Positions 17,252 through 26,803 of a DNA stretch of 38,074 bases are shown here, one piece after another. The notes under the pieces are model-generated. The model was not told where the DNA came from. It saw only the letters and a program-made list of their open reading frames with translations, and did no database searches. The stretch is from NCBI GenBank assembly GCA_001824275.1, contig MHWW01000005.1, positions 31,174 through 69,247 of the forward strand, written 5' to 3'. This DNA is from Candidatus Zambryskibacteria bacterium RIFOXYC1_FULL_39_10 (GTDB lineage: Bacteria; Patescibacteriota; Minisyncoccia; Phycocordibacterales; WO2-35-19). The position numbers and the translations under genes were made by a program. Every line of letters begins with the position of its first letter. Position 1 is the stretch's first letter.

Positions 17252-17266
17252 TTGAGTCTGTTGTTA

Positions 17267-17458
17267 CTACTTAATCCTGACTGGTTCAGTAATCAAGTGA
17301 AATGGAATCAGTAGGGTTGTTGCTGACACCTGAGTATTGGTCCGACTGGTTCCGTTCGGAATCCAAGCCGCATCGTCGATTCGTAGGGAATTCTGTTCAA
17401 TAACATTAAGCTCCCCTTCCCAGCGTCCACCCGCAACCTTTACTTCAATTGTTGGCAC
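17267..17458 (-). CDS. Hypothetical small protein (cassette gene), GTG start
   Basis: 63 aa; SD AAAGGAGGT, upstream TTGACA. Confidence 0.6.
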   Translation of the reverse strand: MPTIEVKVAGGRWEGELNVIEQNSLRIDDAAWIPNGTSRTNTQVSATTLLIPFHLITEPVRIK

Positions 17459-17545
17459 AGAATCTACCTCCTTTCCTTAAAATATCATACAAAATCATAA
17501 TGTCAAGTAGTTTAATAATTATTAGAAAGCTGGTATTATTTATCT

Positions 17546-19288
17546 ATGAAAAATAATATTGAATTAGTTAGGCATTCCCTGTCGCATCTTATGAGTATGG
17601 CGGTATCTGAACTTTACCCAACCGTCGGTTTGGGAGTTGGACCAGTTATTGATAACGGTTTTTATCAAGATTATGACCTGCCTGAGGTAATCAATCCCGA
17701 GCTTTTACCAAAATTGGAAAAAAGAATGCGCGAGCTTATCAATAAGGACATCAAATTTGAACAGCATGATATGGATTTTGATGAAGCCTTGAAACTTTAC
17801 ATGGATGACCCTTACAAAACCGAACTTATAAATGATTTGAAAGAAGCGGGTGAAAAAAAGGTAAGTTTTTATAAATCTGGTGATTTTGACAATCTTTGCC
17901 TCGGTCCACACGTTAAATCTACTAAAGAAATTGATCCGCAAGCATTCAAACTTACTCACATTGCCGGAGCATATTGGCGCGGCAACGAAAAAAACAAAAT
18001 GCTCACTCGTATTTACGGGCTGGCTTTTGAATCAAAAGAAAAACTGGATGAATATTTAGTGCAAAGAGAAGAGGCTGAGAAGAGGGATCACAAAAAACTT
18101 GGTAAAGAAATGAGTTTATTTACTATTTCCGAATTAGTGGGTAAGGGATTGCCAATGTATTTACCAAAAGGAAACATAATAAGAACTGAATTGGATAATT
18201 TCATCAGAGCCGAAAAAGAAAAATTAGGTTATTCATTTGTTACCATTCCTCACATTGCTAGGAAAGAACTTTATATTCGCAGTGGTCACCTAGGAAAATA
18301 TGACGCCATGATGCCGATTATGACTGACAATAATGGTGAAGAATTTGTGCTGAAGGCTATGAATTGTCCTCACCATTTTGAAATCTATAACGCCGAACCG
18401 CATAGTTATCGCGATTTACCATTGCGAATCGCAGAAAATACTACTGTTTATAGAAATGAAAAGAGTGGAGAATTATCAGGTCTGCTCAGAGTAAAGGGTT
18501 TGTGCCAAGATGATACACACCACATCATACGACAAGATCAAATTGAATCAGAAATTGAAATGATTTTGGGTCTGATGCAAAAAGTTTATAGTGTATTTGG
18601 ATTTAATGACTACAAGGTTGAAATTTCAATTCGTGATCCAAAAAATAAAGAGAAATATTTTGGAGTCGATGACGTTTGGCAAAAAGCCGAGGAAATATTG
18701 GTTGAACAGGTTAAAAAATGGAATGTACCATATAGTATTGAAGAAGGTGAAGCGGCTTTTTACGGACCGAAAATTGATATCAAAGTGAACGATTCTATCG
18801 GCAGAGAGTGGCAGCTGACAACTATCCAGCTCGACTTCAATCAGCCAGAAAATTTTGAAATGGATTATACAGGTGAAGATGGCAAAAAACACCGTGTGGT
18901 TGTTTTGCATGTCGCCATTTTTGGTTCGTTTGAAAGATTTTTTGGAATACTCATTGAACACTATGCAGGCAACTTCCCTCTTTGGCTATCTCCTGTGCAG
19001 GTTAAAGTGATTCCAGTGCGCGATTCACACAATAAATATGCACAGGAAGTTTATGATTTATTAAAAGAAGCAGGTATTAGAGCTGTAGTTGATCTAGAAG
19101 ATGAAAACCTAGGTAAAAAAGTTCGCGCCACTAAAAATGAAAAAATCCCTTATTGGATTGTGGTTGGCGACAAGGAAGTTGAATCTAAAGAATTTACTCT
19201 CGAATCACGAGAAGGTAATAAACTAGAATCACTCTCTTCCCAAAAACTCCTTGATCTCCTCCAAAAACAAATTAAGGAAAAGAAATAA
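17546..19288 (+). CDS. thrS: Threonyl-tRNA synthetase, lacking N-terminal TGS domain
   Basis: HSLSHLM second-additional-domain start, class II core MNCPHHFEIY, GEAAFYGPKIDIK, anticodon-binding C-terminus. Confidence 0.95.
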   Translation: MKNNIELVRHSLSHLMSMAVSELYPTVGLGVGPVIDNGFYQDYDLPEVINPELLPKLEKRMRELINKDIKFEQHDMDFDEALKLYMDDPYKTELINDLKEAGEKKVSFYKSGDFDNLCLGPHVKSTKEIDPQAFKLTHIAGAYWRGNEKNKMLTRIYGLAFESKEKLDEYLVQREEAEKRDHKKLGKEMSLFTISELVGKGLPMYLPKGNIIRTELDNFIRAEKEKLGYSFVTIPHIARKELYIRSGHLGKYDAMMPIMTDNNGEEFVLKAMNCPHHFEIYNAEPHSYRDLPLRIAENTTVYRNEKSGELSGLLRVKGLCQDDTHHIIRQDQIESEIEMILGLMQKVYSVFGFNDYKVEISIRDPKNKEKYFGVDDVWQKAEEILVEQVKKWNVPYSIEEGEAAFYGPKIDIKVNDSIGREWQLTTIQLDFNQPENFEMDYTGEDGKKHRVVVLHVAIFGSFERFFGILIEHYAGNFPLWLSPVQVKVIPVRDSHNKYAQEVYDLLKEAGIRAVVDLEDENLGKKVRATKNEKIPYWIVVGDKEVESKEFTLESREGNKLESLSSQKLLDLLQKQIKEKK

Positions 19289-19291
19289 AAA
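19259..19291 (+). repeat. Proximal copy of thrS-tail direct repeat
   Basis: 30/33 nt identical to 20148-20180. Confidence 0.8.
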
Positions 19292-19705
19292 ATGGAAAAT
19301 TTAGATCAGAAAAAAAAGATTCGTCATGAAATCGAAAACGAACCATATTTTGAGGAAATTCATAGAAAAAATTTAGAATTTGCAAAAAGGATATACACTA
19401 CGATTCTAGAAATTGAACCAACAACAAGAGAAGTACTAAAAATGTCACTAATAGTTCAGAATGTTGAAAGAGAAAAAAGAAAACTTGAAAAGGAGCTTGA
19501 AAATTCTTCTTCTTTGGCACGCTTAGCTAGCGGACCGGATCCTATTGAAGATTTGGGTGAAAGGATTTTGAGTGAACTATATGGAGTTACTCATGAAGAG
19601 ATAGTGCAACTTTTTCCAAAATCTGAAGATGAAAGTGAGAATGAGAAAAATAAGGAATTAAAGAGAAAATATTTTAGAAGAAAACAGGCTGAACTTTATA
19701 GATAA
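19292..19705 (+). CDS. Hypothetical charged protein
   Basis: 137 aa; starts 4 nt after thrS stop. Confidence 0.7.
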   Translation: MENLDQKKKIRHEIENEPYFEEIHRKNLEFAKRIYTTILEIEPTTREVLKMSLIVQNVEREKRKLEKELENSSSLARLASGPDPIEDLGERILSELYGVTHEEIVQLFPKSEDESENEKNKELKRKYFRRKQAELYR

Positions 19706-19707
19706 AA

Positions 19708-19923
19708 ATGAACATTGTTTTCAGTAATCATGCTAAATATAGGCTAAATGAACGAAAAATATCTGTTGCTGATGTAAAACAAGCTATTAAAAACCCAAGT
19801 AGTAAAAGAGCTGATGAATATGGTATGATGATGGTAAGGAAGAATTTTAGTAAAAAGTCATTAGAAGTGGTTTATAAGGTTGAAAGTAATAGAATCATTA
19901 TAATAACGGCTTATTTTATATGA
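19708..19923 (+). CDS. DUF4258-like small protein
   Basis: FSNHAKYRLNERKISVADVKQAIKNP..VVYKVESNRIIIITAYF. Confidence 0.7.
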   Translation: MNIVFSNHAKYRLNERKISVADVKQAIKNPSSKRADEYGMMMVRKNFSKKSLEVVYKVESNRIIIITAYFI

Positions 19924-20135
19924 AAATAGATTATGACAAAACAGCAGATGCTGTATATATAAGAATAAAAACCGGGGTTGTTAAGAAAACAGCTAAACTT
20001 TCAAATTTAATAAACGCTGATTTAGATAAAAACGGAAAGGTTTTAGGTGTTGAAATACTTAAAGCTTCATTAAAATTCAGTAAAAAAGAAAAGTTGCAAT
20101 CAGTTATGAATATTCCTATGTGTGTGAGTGTTTAA
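19920..20135 (+). CDS. DUF2283-like small protein
   Basis: MKIDYDKTADAVYIRIKTG..LINADLDKNGKVLGVEILKAS; ATGA overlap with upstream gene. Confidence 0.75.
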   Translation: MKIDYDKTADAVYIRIKTGVVKKTAKLSNLINADLDKNGKVLGVEILKASLKFSKKEKLQSVMNIPMCVSV

Positions 20136-20147
20136 ATCCTCTCTTTT

Positions 20148-20180
20148 CTCCAGAAAGAAATTAAAGAAAAGAAATAAAAA
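20148..20180 (+). repeat. Distal copy of thrS-tail direct repeat
   Basis: Re-encodes LQKEIKEKK* versus LQKQIKEKK* in thrS. Confidence 0.8.
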
Positions 20181-22253
20181 TTAAATATCAATAGTGGCGA
20201 GTTTGGCGTTAGACTGGATAAATGATTTGCGGGATGGGACGTCGGTGCCCATGAGGACATCGAAGATGCGGTCGGCTTCTTGAGTATCTTCGACAGTCAC
20301 TTGTTTCAATATACGGCGCTTAGGATCCATAGTGGTCTCCCAAAGCTCTTCTGCATTCATTTCTCCCAAACCTTTGTATCTTTGAACTGAGATTTTTGGA
20401 GTTTTGGATTTGGTTGCTGATTTTTCGTCTTCCACTGTTTCATTTTCTGAATCTGCATTTTCGATCGGTTCGTCGGTTTCCACTATATCTTCTGAACTAA
20501 CATCCTTGCCGAGCACTTTTGCTTTTTCGTCATCACTATAAGCGTAATGGACTTCTTTACCTTTTTTAATTTTGTAAAGTGGTGGTTGAGCAATATAAAT
20601 AAATCCCCCATCAATAATTGGTCTGAAGTATCGATAAAGCAAAGTCAAAATAAGGGTGCGGATGTGAGCACCGTCAACATCGGCATCAGTCGCGATAATT
20701 ATTTTATGATATCTTAGTTTTTCTAAATCAAAAGTATCACCTATCGCCGTTCCGAGTGCTACCACCAAATTTTTGATTTGTTCAGAGCCGAGCATTCTAT
20801 CAAGTCTTGCTCTTTCAATGTTTAAAATTTTACCTCGGAGTGGTAAGATGGCCTGAGTCTTTCTATCCCTCCCGGTTTTAGCTGTGCCACCAGCTGAATC
20901 TCCCTCCACAATGAAAAGCTCAGACTCGGCCGCTGATTTGCTTTGACAGTCTGCAAGTTTACCGGGCAAAGTCATACCTTCCAAAACTCCTTTTCGAAGT
21001 ATTGAATCCTTGGCTGCCTTAGCCGCCTTTCTGGCTCGTAGGGCTAAAATAACTTTATTTATAATAGATCTAGCATCATCTGGGTTTTCTTCTAGAAATG
21101 AACTGAAAGCGTCTCCAAAAATATTTTCTACCATTCCTCTAGCTTCAACTGAGCCAAGTTTTGCTTTAGTTTGTCCTTCAAATTGAATCTCTCGTAGTTT
21201 TACTGAAACAACTGCCGTCAATCCCTCCAAAATATCTTCACCAGTAAAGGCGTCATCACCATCTTTAATCAAATTATTTTTCTTACCATAACTGTTTAAA
21301 GTTCGAGTAAGCGCCGCCTTAAAACCAGTGATATGTGTTCCGCCTTCACTTTGGTAAATATTGTTGGCAAATGGCATTATGCGAGCCGTAATATCATCAA
21401 TATATTGAAGTGCCACTTCTACTCCTTCAAAATTTTCGTTGTATTTTTCTACATAAAAAATATTTTTATGAATTGGTTTTTGAGTATGATTATAAAACCG
21501 TATCAGAGAAACCAAACCACCATCAAAATAAAATGTCATTGACGGAGCTTCAATACCCAGATCTCTCAAATAAAATGTCTCAGTATCTTTAATTTTTTGA
21601 CTAACCTCTCTCAGATCAAGCACTGAAATTTTAAGACCTTTAACCAAATAGGCTTGTTGACGCATATGGTGTACTACTCTTTCAAAATCAAAAACCACAC
21701 CCTCTTTAAATATTTCTTCGTCAGGTTCAAAAGTAATTATGGTGCCATGGAGTTTGGATGAACCAACTTTTTTGACTGCAGCCTTTTTTTTGCCCTTTGA
21801 ATATTCCTGCATAAAAGCACCGCCATCGCGATGAATCTCAGCACGCATATAAACCGAAAGGGCGTTCACCACAGATGCGCCCACACCATGCAAACCGCCT
21901 GACACCTTGTAGCCTTCACCTCCGAATTTGCCTCCGGCATGGAGAGTGGTCATAATTGTCTCAAGAGCGGAGACTTTGGTCTGTTTGTGCATATCAACCG
22001 GTATTCCACGGCCATTATCCACAACCCTTACTTTGTTGCCCGGCAAAAGCGCGACCTCAATATCATTACAAAAACCGCCCATCGCTTCATCGCGGGAGTT
22101 GTCAAAAATTTCGGATATTAAATGATGCAGACCATCAGGCCCTGTGGTACCAATATACATTCCAGGCCTCTTTCTTACCGGCTCTAGACCCTCGAGAACG
22201 GTAATCGAATCAGCTCCATAACTACTCTTTTTGTCTTTGCTTTCCTTAGTCAT
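20181..22253 (-). CDS. gyrB: DNA gyrase / topoisomerase IV subunit B
   Basis: 690 aa; VLEGLEPVRKRPGMYIG, EGDSAGG, QRYKGLGEMNAEELWETTMDP. Confidence 0.95.
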   Translation of the reverse strand: MTKESKDKKSSYGADSITVLEGLEPVRKRPGMYIGTTGPDGLHHLISEIFDNSRDEAMGGFCNDIEVALLPGNKVRVVDNGRGIPVDMHKQTKVSALETIMTTLHAGGKFGGEGYKVSGGLHGVGASVVNALSVYMRAEIHRDGGAFMQEYSKGKKKAAVKKVGSSKLHGTIITFEPDEEIFKEGVVFDFERVVHHMRQQAYLVKGLKISVLDLREVSQKIKDTETFYLRDLGIEAPSMTFYFDGGLVSLIRFYNHTQKPIHKNIFYVEKYNENFEGVEVALQYIDDITARIMPFANNIYQSEGGTHITGFKAALTRTLNSYGKKNNLIKDGDDAFTGEDILEGLTAVVSVKLREIQFEGQTKAKLGSVEARGMVENIFGDAFSSFLEENPDDARSIINKVILALRARKAAKAAKDSILRKGVLEGMTLPGKLADCQSKSAAESELFIVEGDSAGGTAKTGRDRKTQAILPLRGKILNIERARLDRMLGSEQIKNLVVALGTAIGDTFDLEKLRYHKIIIATDADVDGAHIRTLILTLLYRYFRPIIDGGFIYIAQPPLYKIKKGKEVHYAYSDDEKAKVLGKDVSSEDIVETDEPIENADSENETVEDEKSATKSKTPKISVQRYKGLGEMNAEELWETTMDPKRRILKQVTVEDTQEADRIFDVLMGTDVPSRKSFIQSNAKLATIDI

Positions 22254-22327
22254 ATGATTTTGTATAGCCTTATTATAGCAAATTTAAACCGTCTTTACCA
22301 GCCATTTGTGGGTAAAAATATTGATTT

Positions 22328-22948
22328 TTACTGAATAATTTCCTTTATTAAATTCTCACTTTTTCTCAAGTCCTCTCTGCCGTTTGGCACAATTACCACA
22401 AACCTTTCCTCATCGATATTTGCCACTCTTCTAAACCCGACAATTTTTGAAATATTTTCCAGATTTTTTAGATACTCTTTTACAACTCCACCATATCTTT
22501 TTGTTGCATGAAGTATTTCATCATTTCCTAAATAAAATACTACATGATCGACTCCTTCGGGCACTTTGGTGCCGGGAAGATATTCAACTGTCTCAAAGCG
22601 AATCTTGCCAATACCCGTATTGGAAAAAACTAAATCACCAAATTTTAATTCTTCTTTCGTTATCGGAGTTCCGTAAACATATTTATCTATAGAAAGTGAG
22701 GGCATCCAAACTCCCGCTTGAGTATAAAGATAACTTATAAGCGAGGAGCAACTAAAAGCATTTGGCGCGTCAAAACGCATACTTGAAGGGTTTTTATATA
22801 CCGCGTTTAAACAAAGAGGGATAGTTTCTTTCAAAACATCTTCTACCTTAACCTTTATATATTCAAGACCTTTCTTTGAAATTGCCTCTTTTATTTTTTC
22901 AAATTCTTCTGTTGAAAATCCTATTTTGTATTGCCAATTTTGAGTCAT
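22328..22948 (-). CDS. NlpC/P60-like cell-wall hydrolase
   Basis: CSSLISYLYTQAGVWMP, FGDLVFSNTG, DHVVFYLGNDEILHATK. Confidence 0.75.
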   Translation of the reverse strand: MTQNWQYKIGFSTEEFEKIKEAISKKGLEYIKVKVEDVLKETIPLCLNAVYKNPSSMRFDAPNAFSCSSLISYLYTQAGVWMPSLSIDKYVYGTPITKEELKFGDLVFSNTGIGKIRFETVEYLPGTKVPEGVDHVVFYLGNDEILHATKRYGGVVKEYLKNLENISKIVGFRRVANIDEERFVVIVPNGREDLRKSENLIKEIIQ

Positions 22949-22985
22949 TCTTGAATTTTAGCACGATTTTATTTAGAATGAATAT

Positions 22986-24128
22986 ATGAAAAATTATACA
23001 ATCCCAAACGATGATGAAAAAGCTTTGCTTCAGAGCCTCGAGAAAAGGCAAGATGCAGATGCTTTAAGGATGAAGCGCTACCTTGCTATGCCCGATCTTT
23101 CGCGTACTCCAGGTAGTCCCATTGCTGAGACGGTGGAACGCATTATAAAATACCCATTTTTTAAAAATTTGGACATAATGCAAACGCCAGAAATCGTGCC
23201 CGCAGATGTGAGTTTTGACCTTTTTGACTTCCCCGCAGATCATCCTGCTAGAAGTAAATCTGACACATATTATGTTGATGATGAAAATATTTTACGCACC
23301 CACACCACAGTTTGTTGGTATTACTATCTTGGGAACCTCGAAATTAGAGAACGTATTAAAAGAAATGAGCCAGTGGGTTGTTTCAGCTTCGGCAAGGTTT
23401 ATCGCAAAGATGAAATTGACCGTAATCATATGAATGTCTTTCATCAAATTGACGGCTGGTATTTGATTCCAAAGGAGGTAGGAGTGATGGGTCAAAAAGA
23501 TTTGGAAGAAGCTCTGGGCAACATTGCCACCGCAGTGTTTGGTCCAGATATAAAATACAGACTAAACAAAGACACATTCCCTTATACAGATCCTTCGCTG
23601 GAAATGGAAGTTGAGATTGAGGGTAAATGGGTTGAGGTGGTTGGTTGCGGCGTCGTAAAAGGTAGCGTTCTTGAAAAATTAGGAGTTGACTCCAGTAATT
23701 ATACCGGCTGGGCCTTTGGTTTTGGTCTAGAGCGACTGGCTATTGTCAGTATGTCTCTCCCAGATATTCGCCTACTTTGGTCAGATGATGAACGAGTTAA
23801 AAAACAATTAAAACTCGGCCAAAAATACAAAGAAGTAAGCAAATACCCTCAAATCACACGCGACATTTCTTTTTTGGTTGATAAGAGCTTCGTACCAAAT
23901 AACTATTTTGACTTAATCCGCGAAACAATTGGCGAAGAAATGATTGAAGAGGTTAAACTCATTGATAAATACGAAAATGAAGATAAATTTGGCAAGGATA
24001 ACGTAAGCTATGCCTATAGAATTATTTATCGCTCTCTTGAAAAAACTTTGATTGCCATCGATGTTGACCAAATGCACAAAAAACTTGAGCAAAAAACCGC
24101 AGAGACTTATGGGGCAAAAATTCGCTAA
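22986..24128 (+). CDS. pheS: Single-chain phenylalanyl-tRNA synthetase (PheS core + C-terminal FDX-ACB)
   Basis: GKVYRKDEIDRNHMNVFHQIDG, GWAFGFGLERLAI, then SKYPQITRDISFLVD..YAYRIIYRSLEKTLIAIDVDQMHKKL. Confidence 0.9.
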   Translation: MKNYTIPNDDEKALLQSLEKRQDADALRMKRYLAMPDLSRTPGSPIAETVERIIKYPFFKNLDIMQTPEIVPADVSFDLFDFPADHPARSKSDTYYVDDENILRTHTTVCWYYYLGNLEIRERIKRNEPVGCFSFGKVYRKDEIDRNHMNVFHQIDGWYLIPKEVGVMGQKDLEEALGNIATAVFGPDIKYRLNKDTFPYTDPSLEMEVEIEGKWVEVVGCGVVKGSVLEKLGVDSSNYTGWAFGFGLERLAIVSMSLPDIRLLWSDDERVKKQLKLGQKYKEVSKYPQITRDISFLVDKSFVPNNYFDLIRETIGEEMIEEVKLIDKYENEDKFGKDNVSYAYRIIYRSLEKTLIAIDVDQMHKKLEQKTAETYGAKIR

Positions 24129-24157
24129 TTTTTGGAAAATATATTATAATACAAACA

Positions 24158-25408
24158 ATGCATCTGATTTCGGAATCAATTACATATATTATTCTTTTTC
24201 TTGCTCTTTATGTGGAAGTATTTTTTCTAATTACATATTTTGAATTTAGAGATACCGACTTCGCTTCCAACTCCGCTAAAGATTCGCTCTACAAGAAAAC
24301 TACTAAATTACCGAGCGTATCTATTATTGTGCCTGTGTGGAATGAAGAAACCACAGTTCTAAAAACCATATTTTCTCTTTTGAAACTTAATTATCCGAAA
24401 GAGAAGCTCTCAATTTTTATAGTTGACGACGGTAGTACCGATAATACATGGAAGGTGATTCAGAGGTTTGCCAAAAACTCACAAATAAAGTTATTGCAAA
24501 AAGAAAATGGCGGCAAACACACTGCCCTAAATTATGCTCTTGAATTTGTTGATTCTGATTTGGTGGGCTGTTTAGATGCCGATTCATATGTCCATCCTGA
24601 GGCGTTAAAAAGAATAGTGGCAAAATTTGATGACAGTGAGATGATGGCCGTCACTCCATCAGTCAAAATATTTGAGCCAAAAGGGATACTTGGTCTTATT
24701 CAAAAAGCTGAGTATATATTTGGTATATTTCTACGAAAAGTTTTTTCATACTTGAATGCTCTATACATAACTCCTGGACCCTTTTCAATTTTCCGTCGTT
24801 CAGTTTTCAGACAGATTGGAGGTTATAAAAAAGCTCACAACACTGAAGATATGGAAATCGCGATGAGAATGCAAAAGAATAATATGAAGATTGGTAATGT
24901 CCACAATGCCTTTATTTACACCGTCGCTCCTACTAATTTATATGCACTGTATAAACAGAGACTTCGTTGGGTTTATGGCTTTCTTAAAAATGCCATTGAC
25001 TACCGAGGTATGTTTTTCAAACCTCAATATGGAAACCTTGGTATGGTAGTTTTGCCGGCCGCTGGATTCTCGGTTTTCTCAACAATGTATTTCTTTGGGA
25101 GTATGATTTTGAGCTGGATAAATTCGCTAATCAAAACAATTCAAGAGATTTCAACTGTTGGTTTAAATTTCAAAGGGTTTAACCTTGATTTATTTTATTT
25201 CAATACTGACATTATCGTCTTCATTTCATTTATTGCTGTTCTCGGAACACTTCTCATCATCGTTACTTCTAGAGGACTGGCCGAGGAGAAAAATGTTTTT
25301 GGTGTTGATAGCGTTCTTTTCTTAATGTTTTACACATTACTTGCTCCACTCTGGATGACCAAAGCTATTTATAACGTAGTATTTTCCCAAAAAACAAAAT
25401 GGAGATAG
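24158..25408 (+). CDS. Family 2 glycosyltransferase, membrane-bound
   Basis: VSIIVPVWNEE, FIVDDGSTDNT, GCLDADSYVHPEAL, ED, QRLRW plus TM helices. Confidence 0.92.
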   Translation: MHLISESITYIILFLALYVEVFFLITYFEFRDTDFASNSAKDSLYKKTTKLPSVSIIVPVWNEETTVLKTIFSLLKLNYPKEKLSIFIVDDGSTDNTWKVIQRFAKNSQIKLLQKENGGKHTALNYALEFVDSDLVGCLDADSYVHPEALKRIVAKFDDSEMMAVTPSVKIFEPKGILGLIQKAEYIFGIFLRKVFSYLNALYITPGPFSIFRRSVFRQIGGYKKAHNTEDMEIAMRMQKNNMKIGNVHNAFIYTVAPTNLYALYKQRLRWVYGFLKNAIDYRGMFFKPQYGNLGMVVLPAAGFSVFSTMYFFGSMILSWINSLIKTIQEISTVGLNFKGFNLDLFYFNTDIIVFISFIAVLGTLLIIVTSRGLAEEKNVFGVDSVLFLMFYTLLAPLWMTKAIYNVVFSQKTKWR

Positions 25409-25460
25409 AAGTAGTATTTAGCTATTAGATTTTAGATAAAAAATATAATAACTAAATGAA

Positions 25461-25482
25461 AGCCAGACCTCTCGATCTGGCT
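25461..25482 (-). terminator. Terminator hairpin of two-gene cassette
   Basis: AGCCAGA cctctcga TCTGGCT then minus-strand TTCATTTAG. Confidence 0.6.
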
Positions 25483-25510
25483 ACCTGAATACAGGCTTTG
25501 TATTTGGGAG

Positions 25511-25966
25511 TTATCCCATCAGTTCCCGGTGACTGTAGCCACGGTTTCTCATTTTAAGAAAAACCACTTTGACAATCGCCAATTCTTCGCTGGTCAATTT
25601 TCTGCTTTGATTATCAGACCATCCAAGGATCTGGGCGACCTGCAGTTCATATCCCAGTTCGAGAATGCTCTGACGAATCTCCACGAGATGAAAGGCTTTG
25701 ATGGTGTGACCGGATGCGTGTTCCGGCTTCACCACCCCATTATCTTCGAAGTAGATCGAGGCCATCTTCAAGCGGATCCAGAAGTTATTCTGATACACTC
25801 TGAACAGTTCATCGCCAGACAAATTTCGAAGATCAGCTTCGTGCTGCACTTCAGATTCGCTGGCGGGATGTCCGCTTCTTTGGATCCGCTCGTTTTGCAG
25901 TTGGATTCGCCGTTCGACCCATGCGTGCATCTCTTGCTCGAGGGCTTCTTCGTTGATCTGGATCAT
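25511..25966 (-). CDS. Hypothetical protein (cassette operon gene 2)
   Basis: 151 aa; ATGA overlap with upstream gene; GC-rich. Confidence 0.7.
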   Translation of the reverse strand: MIQINEEALEQEMHAWVERRIQLQNERIQRSGHPASESEVQHEADLRNLSGDELFRVYQNNFWIRLKMASIYFEDNGVVKPEHASGHTIKAFHLVEIRQSILELGYELQVAQILGWSDNQSRKLTSEELAIVKVVFLKMRNRGYSHRELMG

Positions 25967-26643
25967 TTTTCCTTCAGATCGTTGTACTTCTCGGCGGATT
26001 CGCCGAGAGCAAATTGTTCAGCACGATGGCAGAGGAGATTGCGCTCCATGATGAAGCGGTTTTTCAACTGTGCCGCCAGAGTCCGCGTCTCTCCGCGAGA
26101 AGAGCTCAGAAGTCCGGTTAGTGGGTTGGCCTCGTTCGGCTGAAGCATTTGATCGATCCATGCCACCGGCTGAAACGGAGCAGGATTGAATGCTGGCCAC
26201 GGCCACACTGGGTGATCGCGTCTGAAGGTGTGGTCCACGTCGTCATAATCAACGGTTATGTCTCCCTTGTTATTTACCTGAACGGTATCTTTGGGAGCCA
26301 CCACATATTCCAGTGATTTGGTTCGCTGAACAACGAAGAACCACAAGCGTTGAGGCGCTGATGACTGAAAACTATTCAGCGTCAAGCAAATGCCGTAGAT
26401 CTTTGGTGAGAGATTCGGCCGCGGGAAGACAGTGATGCTGTCAGTTACGCGTGAGGCAACTGAATGTGGAACACTCTCGCCCGTTATTCCTTCAATTGCG
26501 TAGGCGGTTGAGATCCAGCAGTATTCCTCTGCCTGGAGTTTCCAATCGTTTGGCTTGCCAAGGAGAGAATTTACGACCGCAAGTGCAAAGTCGCAATTTT
26601 CCATCACCTTTACAACCTTGTCAAACTGTTTCAGGGTTATCAT
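25963..26643 (-). CDS. Hypothetical protein (cassette operon gene 1)
   Basis: 226 aa; SD AAAGGAG and ACTTGCAATTTC promoter upstream. Confidence 0.7.
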   Translation of the reverse strand: MITLKQFDKVVKVMENCDFALAVVNSLLGKPNDWKLQAEEYCWISTAYAIEGITGESVPHSVASRVTDSITVFPRPNLSPKIYGICLTLNSFQSSAPQRLWFFVVQRTKSLEYVVAPKDTVQVNNKGDITVDYDDVDHTFRRDHPVWPWPAFNPAPFQPVAWIDQMLQPNEANPLTGLLSSSRGETRTLAAQLKNRFIMERNLLCHRAEQFALGESAEKYNDLKEK

Positions 26644-26803
26644 ACAACTCCTTTCTGCTCTTGGTTATTTTTAAGGCGCGCCAAGCCACGCAAATTCAAC
26701 GAACTAGCTACAAATATATAAACATGTTTAAAAAGAAATTGCAAGTATATTATTTTTGTTTTTTGCTATAATCTAAAGCATATCATCTAATAATTTTTTC
26801 GAC

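Noticed and set aside
19500-19560. SLARLASGPDP segment in the 137-aa ORF as a degenerate family A palindrome
   Set aside because: Shares ARLAS with the dnaE insertion but DNA similarity and palindromicity are too weak to claim.
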